64,000 bases of DNA from Mesorhizobium sp. ORS 3324. GTDB lineage: Bacteria > Pseudomonadota > Alphaproteobacteria > Rhizobiales > Rhizobiaceae. Shown here in pieces: positions 18,013-25,984 of this stretch; position 1 is the first letter of the stretch, and each line of letters starts with the position of its first letter. The stretch is from positions 22,468 through 86,467 of the forward strand of contig LM655246.1 of the NCBI GenBank assembly GCA_000824825.2, in the 5' to 3' direction. The translations under genes and the position numbers were made by a program. A model generated the notes under the pieces. The model had not been told where the DNA came from, searched no databases, and saw only the letters and a list, made by a program, of their open reading frames with translations.

Positions 18013-18038
18013 AACAGCCGGCAGCCCTGCCTTGTTCC
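18013..18038 (-). promoter_or_regulatory. Candidate EcfG promoter for the nucleotidyltransferase/phosphoesterase pair
   Basis: Minus-strand GGAAC-N18-GTT, 45 bases before the start at 17968. Its position excludes the longer frame from 18046. Confidence 0.45.
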
Positions 18039-18147
18039 GCCGTCACGATCGAGCAGATGAGCTTGGCGACACTGCACGATCAAAACGAAGAAAATTGCAG
18101 CGCGCCTGCCTGCGCGAAATCGGCATGAAACAATGGCTCGTGATCTG

Positions 18148-18309
18148 CTAGTCCTCTTGCTCGCGGTACAAACGTTCGGTCGCCCTGTCACCTTGGCGTT
18201 GTCGGGCTAAGCTTCTACGGCGGCGGGTGAAGAGGGCATAGATTATAGCCAGCAAGAGGATTACCGGACCACCGGCGACCACAAACAGCCATAAATCGGA
18301 GCCGAACAT
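18148..18309 (-). CDS. Small single-helix membrane protein
   Basis: 53 aa, below usual gene-calling length. One membrane helix (LWLFVVAGGPVILLLAIIYA) is followed by an arginine-rich cytoplasmic tail, TRRRRSLARQR, and an acidic end. Ribosome site AGAAGGAAG lies just before ATG 18309, and an exact EcfG promoter lies 59 bases upstream. Very similar short proteins recur in rhizobial genomes; function unknown. Confidence 0.78.
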   Translation of the reverse strand: MFGSDLWLFVVAGGPVILLLAIIYALFTRRRRSLARQRQGDRATERLYREQED

Positions 18310-18367
18310 GGCGTTCTTCCTTCTGTCGAAGCCGGCTTGACCAGCGACCCGTCGCTTGTCTTGAGCT

Positions 18368-18392
18368 AACCGGCAAGGCAGACAAATGTTCC
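18368..18392 (-). promoter_or_regulatory. EcfG-type promoter for the 53-aa membrane protein
   Basis: Minus-strand exact GGAAC-N17-GTT. The rest of the 18310-18640 gap holds no gene I can support. Confidence 0.7.
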
Positions 18393-18640
18393 GCCCTCGG
18401 CAATTGCGCAGCTATGCCAGCCATTGGCTCGCCCGCTGCCGATTTTGATGCTTCACCAGGTGGACCTGTAAAGAACCGGCCCCTCCAATAGAGGTCCTTC
18501 AGGGCCGCAGAAGACTGTCCGGCTCCGCCTCACGAAACGAACCTGACGTCCTGCTATCCAACGATCCGCGCATGACGCGCGGTTCCAACTGCCGCCGGCG
18601 TTGTCTTGCGCAGACGACGGGGCTCACTATGTGGAGCAGT

Positions 18641-19246
18641 ATGCCATCAAACAAATCCACAACCGCAGCGACGGCTCGGCAGGGCGATCTTTTCGGCGCA
18701 GCAGATAGTTTGCCGGAAGGATTCCATTACTGGCCTGATTTGATTACGCGAAATGAAGAACGAGAGTTGGTACGCCACCTCAAAGACCTGCCGTTCAAGC
18801 CGTTCGACTTCCACGGTCATCTTGCCAACAGGCAGGTCGTCGGCTTCGGCCTGCGCTATGATTACGACCGCGGCGTGCTCGAGGAAGCGGAGCCCATACC
18901 CGACTTCCTGCTGCCGCTGCGCGATAAGGTCGCCGCCTTCACGCAACGGCCCGTGGCTGAATTCGCTCAGGTGCTGATCAATGAATATCGGCCTGGCGCC
19001 GGGATAGGCTGGCATCGGGACAAGCCCCAATTCGAACTCGTCGCAGGTGTCTCCCTTCTTGCGTCCTGCAATTTGCGGCTGCGGCGCAAAAACGGTTCAA
19101 CATGGGACCGGAAAACGATCGAAGTCGAGCCGAGGTCGGCGTACCTGATGGCCGGTCCGGCGCGAAACGAATGGGAGCACAGCATTCCTAAGGTCGACCA
19201 GCACCGCTACTCAGTTACCTTTCGAACTCTGAGGCCCGCCCGGTGA
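18641..19246 (+). CDS. alkB: AlkB-like alpha-ketoglutarate-dependent dioxygenase (DNA alkylation repair)
   Basis: 201 aa. The Fe(II) ligands HxD and distal H are in IGWHRDKPQFE and NEWEHSIPKV, and the 2-oxoglutarate-binding RYSVTFRTLR lies at the C-terminus. It oxidatively demethylates 1-methyladenine/3-methylcytosine type lesions. Start 18641 (MPSNKSTTAAT) has TGGAGCAG upstream; frames from 18572 or 18629 would only add residues. No EcfG motif seen in front of it, unlike most neighbours. Confidence 0.88.
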   Translation: MPSNKSTTAATARQGDLFGAADSLPEGFHYWPDLITRNEERELVRHLKDLPFKPFDFHGHLANRQVVGFGLRYDYDRGVLEEAEPIPDFLLPLRDKVAAFTQRPVAEFAQVLINEYRPGAGIGWHRDKPQFELVAGVSLLASCNLRLRRKNGSTWDRKTIEVEPRSAYLMAGPARNEWEHSIPKVDQHRYSVTFRTLRPAR

Positions 19247-19260
19247 GTGTTTTCGCCTGC

Positions 19261-20595
19261 CTATGCGGGGGCTGCCGCAGTCACTCGCCACACCGTGTCG
19301 CCGACATCGTCGGAAATCAGCAGCGCGCCGGATTTATCCACAGCAACGCCGACCGGCCGGCCTCTGGCCTCGCCCTTGTCGTTGAGAAAGCCGGTGACGA
19401 TGTCCTGCGCCATGCCGTTGGGGTGGCCGCCGCTGAACGGGACGAAGACAACCTTGTAGCCGTTGAAGCTCTGACGATTCCAACTGCCGTGCTCGCCGAT
19501 GAAAGCGCCGCCGCGATAGTTCTGAGGCAGGCTGGAGGCGGTGTAGAAGGCGAGCCCGAGCGGCGCGACATGGGAACCCAGAGCGTAGTCCGGCGGGATC
19601 GCCTTTGCGACCATATCGGGCCGCTGCGGCATAACGCGCGGATCGACATGCTGGCCATAATAGCTGTAAGGCCAGCCGTAGAAGGCGCCGTCCTTGACCG
19701 ATGTCATGTAATCCGGCACCAGGTTCGGCCCGAGCTCGTCGCGTTCATTGACGACCGTCCACAGCGCCTTGCTCTGCGGCTCGAACGACAGGCCATTGGG
19801 ATTGCGCAATCCGTTGGCGAATATGCGCGAGCGTCCCGTCGCGCGATCCACTTCCCAGATTGCCGCGCGGTCCTTTTCGGCCTGTATGCCGTTTTCCGTG
19901 ATATTGCTGTTCGAGCCGACGCCGACGTAAAGCAGGGAGCCGTCCGGACTGGCCACGAGGCTTTTGGTCCAGTGATGATCGATCGGGCCGCCCGGCAGTT
20001 GCGTCAGCACCTTGCCCGGCTGGGTGATCTTGGTTTCGCCCGGCTGATAGGGGTAGCGCACGATCGCGTCGGTATTGGCGACATAGAGGTCGTTGCCGAC
20101 CAGCGCCACGCCGAACGGCGAATTGAGATGATCAAGAAAGACGCCCTGATATTCGGGTTTACCGTCGCCGTTGGTGTCGCGCAGCAGGGTAATGCGGTTG
20201 CTCGGTCCGGTACCGCCGCCCGAGGTGACCCAGGATTCGACCCAGTCCATAACAATGTCCTTCGGCCGCTTGATTGATGCTTCGGTCGGCGCCTTGGCCT
20301 CCACGACGAGAATATCGCCATTGGGTAGCACGTAGAGCGAGCGCGGATGCTGGAGGCCCTTGGCCATCGCATGGATCTGCAGGCCTTGCGCGACAGTCGG
20401 CTTCTCGTCATCTTTCCAGCCGACCACCGAAGCAAGATGCATCGGCGGGAACAGATATTGGTTTATTTCCGGCAGCTTCGGGTTCGGGCCGATCTGTTGC
20501 TTGGGATCGGTGTTGTCATTGCTGCAGCCCGCAATGCCCAGGACGGCCGCGCATACCAAGGCCGCCCATTCGGCGTGTCCGTCAAGTCGTCTCAT
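19261..20595 (-). CDS. PQQ-dependent sugar dehydrogenase (L-sorbosone dehydrogenase family), lipoprotein
   Basis: 444 aa six-bladed beta-propeller of the glucose/sorbosone dehydrogenase superfamily. The signal ends in lipobox VLGIAGC, so it is probably anchored to a membrane in the periplasm. Typical segments include GLQHPRSLYVLPNGDILVVE, LRNPNGLSFEP, DGAFYGWPYSYYG and IGEHGSWNR. It oxidises an aldose or sugar alcohol; the exact substrate is unknown. Start 20595 overlaps the DUF2231 gene by 14 bases. Second gene of that unit. Confidence 0.87.
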   Translation of the reverse strand: MRRLDGHAEWAALVCAAVLGIAGCSNDNTDPKQQIGPNPKLPEINQYLFPPMHLASVVGWKDDEKPTVAQGLQIHAMAKGLQHPRSLYVLPNGDILVVEAKAPTEASIKRPKDIVMDWVESWVTSGGGTGPSNRITLLRDTNGDGKPEYQGVFLDHLNSPFGVALVGNDLYVANTDAIVRYPYQPGETKITQPGKVLTQLPGGPIDHHWTKSLVASPDGSLLYVGVGSNSNITENGIQAEKDRAAIWEVDRATGRSRIFANGLRNPNGLSFEPQSKALWTVVNERDELGPNLVPDYMTSVKDGAFYGWPYSYYGQHVDPRVMPQRPDMVAKAIPPDYALGSHVAPLGLAFYTASSLPQNYRGGAFIGEHGSWNRQSFNGYKVVFVPFSGGHPNGMAQDIVTGFLNDKGEARGRPVGVAVDKSGALLISDDVGDTVWRVTAAAPA

Positions 20596-21034
20596 CGGCC
20601 ACTCCCACGTGATGTCGATATACGAGAGCCCAGCCAAGCCAGCCGGTAAACAGCAGGATGACCACTACCAGGGCTGACAGGATCAGCCCCGTCGGCACAA
20701 CCGATGTCCATGCATCGCGCGTGTGGACGAGCATGTTGAAAAAAGCCAACACGAGGGCCACGAGATTGCCGGCCATATGCAGCCAGGCCGTCGGCTTTTC
20801 GCGTATCTGACGTGCGCCAATAAAATCTATCAGCCCAGCAATGGCGGCAAGGATTCCGACGATGACGCCGACGGTTACCAGCCAGGCTGAGAAGTCGGCC
20901 CAGGTCATTTCCGCAGTTCGCCAATACACGATATCCGTCAGCAAGGTGCCGACAAAACAGGTGATCGGAACCGTCACCAACATGGGATGGAAGGGGTGGC
21001 TGGCTATGCTTGCCGTTGATCTCGGATTTGCCAT
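20582..21034 (-). CDS. DUF2231 membrane protein
   Basis: 150 aa with four transmembrane segments. The N-terminal HPFHPMLVTVPITCFVGTLL and the DxxYWRT that follows are DUF2231 signatures. It often neighbours redox or copper proteins; here it precedes and overlaps the sorbosone dehydrogenase, so it may act as a membrane partner, which is inference. Start 21034 is followed directly by MANPRSTASIA. Confidence 0.85.
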   Translation of the reverse strand: MANPRSTASIASHPFHPMLVTVPITCFVGTLLTDIVYWRTAEMTWADFSAWLVTVGVIVGILAAIAGLIDFIGARQIREKPTAWLHMAGNLVALVLAFFNMLVHTRDAWTSVVPTGLILSALVVVILLFTGWLGWALVYRHHVGVADETT

Positions 21035-21078
21035 GCGGAATCTCCTTTTCCGCGGGCTGCTTGGGAAGCCCGAAATCG

Positions 21079-21104
21079 AACAAGGCAGATCGGCAAAATG
21101 TTCC
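21079..21104 (-). promoter_or_regulatory. Candidate EcfG promoter for DUF2231 and the sugar dehydrogenase
   Basis: Minus-strand GGAAC-N18-GTT, 44 bases upstream of the start at 21034. Confidence 0.45.
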
Positions 21105-21213
21105 GCTGAAAATCGAATAGCTCACCGAATGGTGACCTCAGCAATGAAGCGGGCGCGCTCTTGCGATTGCCGCGCTCCGAGCATGCTCCTTCTGTTTGCT
21201 GTCTATTCGGACC

Positions 21214-21459
21214 TTACGTTCCAGGCGCGGCTGGCTTGCGTTTATGTCGTTTCGTTTTCAGTGCATCGCCAAGATCCCGCTTGTCCGGGTCCTTTAGGTT
21301 TTCGCCTGCGGCATCGCGATCCTCATTCGGATCGTCATCTGCCGGCAGATAGCCCCTTGGTCGATTTTCCTGCGGTCCTTCCCAACGCGGTTTCTGATCG
21401 GTGGTGCCTGGCGCGCCAGTGCGAGAGTTCTTCACGGCGCTTTGCTTCGGTTTAGGCAT
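21214..21459 (-). CDS. Small basic disordered protein
   Basis: 81 aa, rich in Lys, Arg, Pro and Asp, ending in KTKRHKRKPAAPGT. Start 21459 (MPKPKQSAVK) has a strong GAAGGAGAACGC ribosome site. An EcfG promoter at 21674-21698 points at it across a 215-base leader. No domain recognised. Confidence 0.65.
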   Translation of the reverse strand: MPKPKQSAVKNSRTGAPGTTDQKPRWEGPQENRPRGYLPADDDPNEDRDAAGENLKDPDKRDLGDALKTKRHKRKPAAPGT

Positions 21460-21787
21460 TGCGTTCTCCTTCGCTACGAAATTCAACCACCGTCAAAATC
21501 CACGGCAGTGCACAAGCGCCGGCCGAATGCCGGGACGGCTAAGGCGCGGGACCTCACCCGAGGGAGCCGCCTAACGGCGATGACGACGGTGCCGGCGCCG
21601 ACTGGTCTCGCGGGGCGTGCGCGGTCGGGTGCCTCCTTGCTATGTCCGTGCGCCAGGATCGGTCTTCCTTGCCAACCCGCAAAAGGAAAGACTGTTCCGC
21701 CCAAAAGGCGAATATGGCGGGCAAAAGCCTCGACACGTCGCGCCTCCGATAGCCTGGGGTGCTGACCAATCGACAGCTCATGCCGCA
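21460..21787. other. Intergenic stretch, no supported gene
   Basis: About 330 bases between two minus-strand genes. Several overlapping open frames exist on both strands, but none has a ribosome site or recognisable protein. The only clear signal is the EcfG-type promoter at 21674-21698, so this may be a long 5' leader or contain an unannotated small RNA. Confidence 0.5.
21674..21698 (-). promoter_or_regulatory. EcfG-type promoter in a long leader
   Basis: Minus-strand exact GGAAC-N17-GTT. The nearest downstream start is 215 bases away, farther than for any other exact site except those at 35507 and 50770. Confidence 0.6.
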
Positions 21788-22420
21788 TTACAGTTGCATT
21801 GCAAGTTCCCTGGCTAACTGTTTGCGCTCTCTCGACGAGACGATTTGGTGCGTCTCCACGGTCGCGGATCGCAAGCATGCCTTGCCACGGACGCGGACGA
21901 TGTCAAACCGGCGTGACGCTCCAATCAAGATATCTTCCGAACCGTACATACCGATGATCGTGATTTCGAACTGATGGATGTTCTGGCCCAGGGCCGCTGC
22001 GCCGAAGGTCTTCTCGCCAGTCTTTTCGTGGAAGGCGTACTCGAGAATTTCTTCGAAGCTGCCCATGTCGGTGAGCTGTCCGGAGCCAAGTGGACCCTGG
22101 CGCGTCATATACTTCCAACCGGACGGCCGCTTGGCTTTTGTGAGATCTTCGGCGTCCGAGATGAATATACGATGGCGGCCGAACGGGGTTCCCAGATCGA
22201 CCACGACGCCTTGAATAAAGACTGCGCCCTCGCTCATATTGGTGACGAAGCATCGTGCCGATAGCTCCCGCCCCTCGCCCCAGTTAATCAAGAGCTTGGG
22301 CGTTCTTCGCCGCTGGTGACTGCGCCAGAATATGTGCAGATAAACGGACCAGATAACGAGCATGCCTATGCTGGCAAACGCAGAGATCAGGGTCGCCTTA
22401 TTCGATAGCCACTCGAACAT
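21788..22420 (-). CDS. Membrane-anchored protein of unknown function
   Basis: 210 aa. One N-terminal helix (ISAFASIGMLVIWSVYLHIF) is followed by a basic stretch and a soluble cytoplasmic domain with alternating beta segments (RCFVTNMSEGAVFIQGVVVDL, QFEITIIGMYGSEDILIGA). The pattern looks like an immunoglobulin- or C2-like beta domain but I cannot assign a family. No EcfG motif or partner gene nearby. Start ATG 22420 is the first in frame. Confidence 0.7.
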   Translation of the reverse strand: MFEWLSNKATLISAFASIGMLVIWSVYLHIFWRSHQRRRTPKLLINWGEGRELSARCFVTNMSEGAVFIQGVVVDLGTPFGRHRIFISDAEDLTKAKRPSGWKYMTRQGPLGSGQLTDMGSFEEILEYAFHEKTGEKTFGAAALGQNIHQFEITIIGMYGSEDILIGASRRFDIVRVRGKACLRSATVETHQIVSSRERKQLARELAMQL

Positions 22421-22640
22421 CAGCTATCTCGCACATCCAATGTCGAATAGTGTATCGCCTTTTGGATCGACCCGGCCGCTTCCTACGGCCCGATTTGCTG
22501 GTCCAAGTGGAATTCTTGCCTTTCCGGCTGAGCGGCAACTTTGGCGCGGGCACGTCGCGACGGGTGCGCAAACGTATTCCGGTCCGACGAAAGTAGAGGC
22601 CCACCGTGCCATCCGGACACGGCAGGCCTGCATGCGTCAG

Positions 22641-23555
22641 CTAGCTGAGGACAAGGACGATTTTATACGAGTTTGGATCCACGATGACGATCCGGCCGTC
22701 TGCGAGCACGAAATACTCATAGCCTTCGTAAGCCGGAACAATCTTGACGATCCGTGACGGCAGACGGTGCAGCCGGATCTTTTGTCGCGGAACCTCCGCA
22801 CCGACCGAAATGTCGAAATCGACGTTGGAAACAGGCTGGACATTGGTTTCCTTGATCACACTGGTGATCTGGCTTTTCTGCTCGACCGTTACATTGTTGA
22901 TCGAGCCGGTCGTTTCTTGTGTCGAAGTGCTGCCCTGGGCCTGGTTGGTCGTTGTTCCAGTTGTGCCTTGGGTCTGGCCACTGGTACTGCCCTGAGCCTG
23001 GTTGGTGGTTGTTCCGGTTGTCCCCTGAGCCTGCTCATTGGTCTGGGCCTTGCCCTGGGCGGCTTGGTTGTTTGTCGTGCCGGTCTTTCCCTGGGCCTGT
23101 TCATTGGTCTGCGTCTGGCTCTTGCCTTGGGCTTGGTTGGTTGTCGTACCGGTCTTACCCTGGGCCTGCTCGCCAGTGTTCGAACCCTGTTTGCAATTCT
23201 TCATACCGGCCGCACAATTGGCCCCTGCCTTTCCTTGGGCCTGCTGCTCATTGGTCGTGCCGGACTGGCCCTGTGCCTGCTGGTCATTGGTGCTGCCGTT
23301 TTGGCCTTGAGCCTGCTCGCTGGTTTGGGCCTTTGTTTTGCCCTGGGCCTGCCCCTGGGTCTGCTGTTCGGTGCTGGTGCCGGCCTTGCCTTGCGTCTGC
23401 TCGCCGTTGTTCGAGCCCTTTTTGCAGTTGGACATGCCGGCAGTGCAGTTGGTACCGGTACCGGATTGGGTGTCGGCGGGCTGCTCTGATTGAGCGAGTG
23501 CAGTTCCGCAGCTGACACCAAGTGCCAGCATACTTGTGATCAAGACGCGTTTCAT
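22641..23555 (-). CDS. Secreted low-complexity repeat protein with C-terminal DUF1236 domain
   Basis: 304 aa. A clear signal peptide (MKRVLITSMLALGVSCGTALA) is followed by about 190 residues of degenerate repeats built from QAQGK/T, GTT and NQ/EQ units, interrupted twice by a CxAGMxNCKxGSN element with paired cysteines. It ends in a folded DUF1236 domain (TSVIKETNVQPVSNVDFDISVGAEVPRQKIRLHRLP). Probably periplasmic or surface-exposed. An EcfG promoter lies 41 bases upstream, back to back with that of the DUF4142 gene. Confidence 0.85.
   Translation of the reverse strand: MKRVLITSMLALGVSCGTALAQSEQPADTQSGTGTNCTAGMSNCKKGSNNGEQTQGKAGTSTEQQTQGQAQGKTKAQTSEQAQGQNGSTNDQQAQGQSGTTNEQQAQGKAGANCAAGMKNCKQGSNTGEQAQGKTGTTTNQAQGKSQTQTNEQAQGKTGTTNNQAAQGKAQTNEQAQGTTGTTTNQAQGSTSGQTQGTTGTTTNQAQGSTSTQETTGSINNVTVEQKSQITSVIKETNVQPVSNVDFDISVGAEVPRQKIRLHRLPSRIVKIVPAYEGYEYFVLADGRIVIVDPNSYKIVLVLS
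22650..23470 (-). repeat. Degenerate in-gene tandem repeats
   Basis: The repeat-coding part spans roughly 22900-23470. It shows imperfect repeats of about 30-40 bases on the plus strand around the core ccctgggcctg, with linkers varying in length and sequence. The reading frame is kept throughout, as expected for a protein repeat rather than a CRISPR array. Outer bounds are approximate. Confidence 0.55.
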
Positions 23556-23595
23556 GGGTCATCTCCTCGGACAGAGTCGTCCCTTCACTGGCTAA

Positions 23596-23620
23596 AACCT
23601 CAGCTAAAAAGAATTGTTCC
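23596..23620 (-). promoter_or_regulatory. EcfG-type promoter for the DUF1236 repeat protein
   Basis: Minus-strand exact GGAAC-N17-GTT. Only 74 bases separate it from the plus-strand site at 23695, giving a divergent stress promoter pair. Confidence 0.72.
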
Positions 23621-23694
23621 GAGCCAGCTTCGGTCGCACGGGCGGCCTTTAAAGCCGCTGGCGGCTCGATCCACGGATCCAAACGGCTGCGATT

Positions 23695-23719
23695 GGAACA
23701 AAGCCCCAGGACGGTTGTT
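23695..23719 (+). promoter_or_regulatory. EcfG-type promoter for the DUF4142 operon
   Basis: Exact GGAAC-N17-GTT, 35 bases upstream of the ATG at 23755. Confidence 0.72.
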
Positions 23720-23754
23720 CGGCTTCAGTCCATCGAGCAAAGGAGCTTGAAGCC

Positions 23755-24483
23755 ATGAACATTAAGACACTTCTTGCGCCATTGGTGGTCGCTGCGGCGA
23801 CGCTCGCCTTTCCGGCGGTCGCTGCCGACAACGCGCAGACCTTTGTCAACAAGGCCGCCGCCGGCGGGATGTTCGAGGTTGATTCGAGCAAGCTTGCGCA
23901 GGACAGAGCCAAGCAGCAGCAGGTCAGGAATTTCGCCGAGAAGATGATCACCGATCACAGCGCGGCGAATGCCAAGCTCAAAAAGGTCGCCACCGAGCAG
24001 AAGCTCCAAGTGCCGGTCCAGCCGGACGGCATGCAAAAAAGCGAGCTGGAAAATCTGCAGAACACCACGACAGGGTTTGACCAGCCTTACGTCGAGATGC
24101 AGCGCAGCGCGCACGCCGATGCGGTGAACCTCTTCCAGTCCTACGCCAAGGACGGTGACAACCCTAGTCTGAAGGCTTTCGCAGCGGAGACCCTGCCGAC
24201 GCTGAAGATGCATCAGGACATGATTGAGAAGATCGCGGCCGCCAATGCAGGCATGCCGGCTATCAAGTCGGCTTCCACACCCAAACCGCCCGCCCCCGTT
24301 CCTGGCGCCAACAGCTTCACCGAAGCGCAGGCGAAGAACCGCATCCAGGACGCCGGCTATACCGACATCTCTTCACTTGCCAAGGACCCCCAGGGCATCT
24401 GGCGCGGCCAGGCGAAAAAAGACGGAAAGAGCATCTCCGTCGCGCTCGACTACCAAGGCAACGTCTTTGCCGGCCAACAGTAA
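23755..24483 (+). CDS. DUF4142 periplasmic protein with extra C-terminal domain
   Basis: 242 aa. Signal peptide (LVVAAATLAFPAVA), then a helical DUF4142 domain (FVNKAAAGGMFEVDSSKLA, VRNFAEKMITDHSAAN, HADAVNLFQSYA). A proline-rich linker near residue 180 leads to a C-terminal PepSY-like beta domain (NSFTEAQAKNRIQDAGYTDI). DUF4142 is a four-helix ferritin-like fold of unknown role, common in stress regulons of Rhizobiales. First gene of an operon with the two genes that follow. Confidence 0.85.
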   Translation: MNIKTLLAPLVVAAATLAFPAVAADNAQTFVNKAAAGGMFEVDSSKLAQDRAKQQQVRNFAEKMITDHSAANAKLKKVATEQKLQVPVQPDGMQKSELENLQNTTTGFDQPYVEMQRSAHADAVNLFQSYAKDGDNPSLKAFAAETLPTLKMHQDMIEKIAAANAGMPAIKSASTPKPPAPVPGANSFTEAQAKNRIQDAGYTDISSLAKDPQGIWRGQAKKDGKSISVALDYQGNVFAGQQ

Positions 24484-24502
24484 TCCAACAGGAGCCATCA
24501 AC

Positions 24503-25078
24503 ATGCAAACGATCACCGCACTGTTTGACGATTATGACAATGCCGCCGATGCCGTGGGCGAGCTGGAGTCCATGGGGGTGCCGGCAACCGATCTGAGCAT
24601 CATCGCCAGCAATGCCGACGGCCGCCATTCTGCCGCGGCTGAGGATGCAGCCAGCGGCGCCGGGATCGGGGCTGTCATGGGCGGCGCCGGAGGCTTGGCG
24701 ACTGGTCTCGGAGCCGTGGCTATACCTGGCGTTGGTCCGGTCGTGGCGGCTGGCTGGCTGGCGGCGACCGCCGCGGGTGCGGCTGCCGGCGCAGTTGTGG
24801 GCGGCGCAACCGGCGGCATCATCGGCGCCTTGACCGACGACGGCGTGTCCGAGAGGGACGCCCATGTATATGCCGAGGGTGTTCGCCGGGGCGGTACGCT
24901 GGTTACCGCCCGCGTCGCGGACGATCTGGTTGAGCAGGCCCAGTCCATCCTGCACGCCTCCGGATCCGTCGACGTTGGCGAGCGGCGAAACCAATATGAA
25001 GCAGATGGCTGGAGCGGTTTCGATCCGGCGGCCGGCGACTACCGGACCGATCGTGGCTTCGCGCGGCGTGACCGATGA
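24503..25078 (+). CDS. General stress protein 17M/DUF1269-like glycine-zipper protein
   Basis: 191 aa. The N-terminal QTITALFDDYDNAADAVGEL and the following VPATDLSIIASNAD match the ferredoxin-like 'general stress protein 17M' domain. The centre is a long Gly/Ala zipper (many GxxxG), probably two membrane-spanning hairpin helices, followed by a hydrophilic tail. AACAGGAG precedes the ATG at 24503. The upstream part of the same frame is a shadow of the DUF4142 gene. Third-party function unknown; induction by stress is inferred from the operon promoter. Confidence 0.82.
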   Translation: MQTITALFDDYDNAADAVGELESMGVPATDLSIIASNADGRHSAAAEDAASGAGIGAVMGGAGGLATGLGAVAIPGVGPVVAAGWLAATAAGAAAGAVVGGATGGIIGALTDDGVSERDAHVYAEGVRRGGTLVTARVADDLVEQAQSILHASGSVDVGERRNQYEADGWSGFDPAAGDYRTDRGFARRDR

Positions 25079-25130
25079 CGACCGACGCGCCCGCAAAGAT
25101 CTGCGCCAGGACAGCGAATAGGGTGCCGCT

Positions 25131-25343
25131 GTGAGACGAGCACTGTTGCCGCTGATACTGACCCTGGTGGTGCTGTTGGCATGCTACTGGGCGTTCGTCT
25201 ACGTGGAGACAGGTTGGCCGACGGCGCCCTTGAAGCGGACTCCCGAACAGAACCAGGGCGCAAACGCGCCCCAAGATACGTCTCCGGCGGCCGGCATTAA
25301 AAAGAATGCGCAAGGCAGCAACAAGATGCCAGGCAACCAATGA
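25131..25343 (+). CDS. Small membrane or lipoprotein with disordered tail
   Basis: 70 aa from a GTG at 25131. One hydrophobic segment (LLPLILTLVVLLACYWAFVY) contains a possible lipobox LLAC. A Gln/Asn/Pro-rich tail of about 40 residues follows. 52 bases after the preceding gene, so likely the end of the DUF4142 operon. Function unknown. Confidence 0.6.
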   Translation: MRRALLPLILTLVVLLACYWAFVYVETGWPTAPLKRTPEQNQGANAPQDTSPAAGIKKNAQGSNKMPGNQ

Positions 25344-25358
25344 GGGCCAACTTCACGT

Positions 25359-25622
25359 TCAGCCGCGCTTGATAAATTTGTTGAAACGGCTGGGCAAACC
25401 TTCTGCGGTTAAGTCCTGGTGGAGGAAGGCCAAGTCGTTATCATCCAGTATCGTGAAGAACTGCTCCCACTCAATGAGCTCCAGTTCGCCTTCTTCATCG
25501 CCGAAGTCGACACGCAGCATTGCGGCCTCATCTGGAACCCGCACCAATGCAGGCCTGCCTTCGCGGGCTTCTATCCACGCCCGGATCACCTGGTGATCTG
25601 TGGTCTTCAGTGCGTCGCTCAT
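25359..25622 (-). CDS. Small conserved acidic protein, paralogue of 36175-36444
   Basis: 87 aa. A shared pattern with the gene at 36175 is obvious: IRAWIEAREGRPALVR, RVDFGDEEGELELIEWEQFF and NDLAFLHQD...SRFNKF. The fold looks like a small beta-alpha domain; family unnamed to me. It is convergent with the DUF4142 operon. The only promoter-like motif upstream is GGAAC-N17-ATT at 25678-25702, one mismatch in the -10 element. Confidence 0.78.
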   Translation of the reverse strand: MSDALKTTDHQVIRAWIEAREGRPALVRVPDEAAMLRVDFGDEEGELELIEWEQFFTILDDNDLAFLHQDLTAEGLPSRFNKFIKRG

Positions 25623-25677
25623 GATGAACCCTTTCCGGCCCTGCCCTGCCGCTTTGTGTGTACACCAATGAGGATTT

Positions 25678-25702
25678 AATCTGCATCCGGCTCGCTTGTT
25701 CC
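25678..25702 (-). promoter_or_regulatory. Variant EcfG-like promoter (ATT in place of GTT)
   Basis: Minus-strand GGAAC-N17-ATT, 56 bases before the start at 25622. Its paralogue at 36444 has the exact motif at a similar distance, which makes this variant more believable. Confidence 0.35.
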
Positions 25703-25751
25703 GCAGAATAGAGGCACGTTGGTCCGGACTTCAGGCCCAAACAACGCAAAC

Positions 25752-25780
25752 AGCCCGTTGCCGGTTAGCGGCAACGGGCT
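25752..25780. repeat. Perfect 11-bp inverted repeat (hairpin)
   Basis: The arms agcccgttgcc and ggcaacgggct are fully complementary around a 7-base loop. There is no following T-run on either strand, so it is a weak candidate terminator or a protein/RNA hairpin site. Confidence 0.6.
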
Positions 25781-25933
25781 AAGGGGCTTTGGGTGAACCC
25801 CAGATCGCTGGAGGAAAGGCGATCCGCCACCGAACCGGGAGAGCTGCGAAAAGTTCCGGCAGGTGAGCTACAGTTTTCGGCAAGGCGTTCTTTGGTGGCC
25901 CGCCAAAGCATCCAATTACCGTCTCGTGCGCAA

Positions 25934-25958
25934 GGAACCAACCGCCGCCCCGCTGGTT
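25934..25958 (+). promoter_or_regulatory. EcfG-type promoter for the TPP enzyme
   Basis: Exact GGAAC-N17-GTT, 26 bases before the ATG at 25985. It supports that start over the in-frame GTG at 25793. Confidence 0.72.
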
Positions 25959-25984
25959 CGGAGGGCTTTCAGCGGAGCCTTGCC

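Noticed and set aside
22900..23470. Regular repeats suggesting a CRISPR array
   Set aside because: Repeats are imperfect, keep a single reading frame and encode a signal-peptide-bearing protein; there are no unique spacers of constant length and no cas genes.
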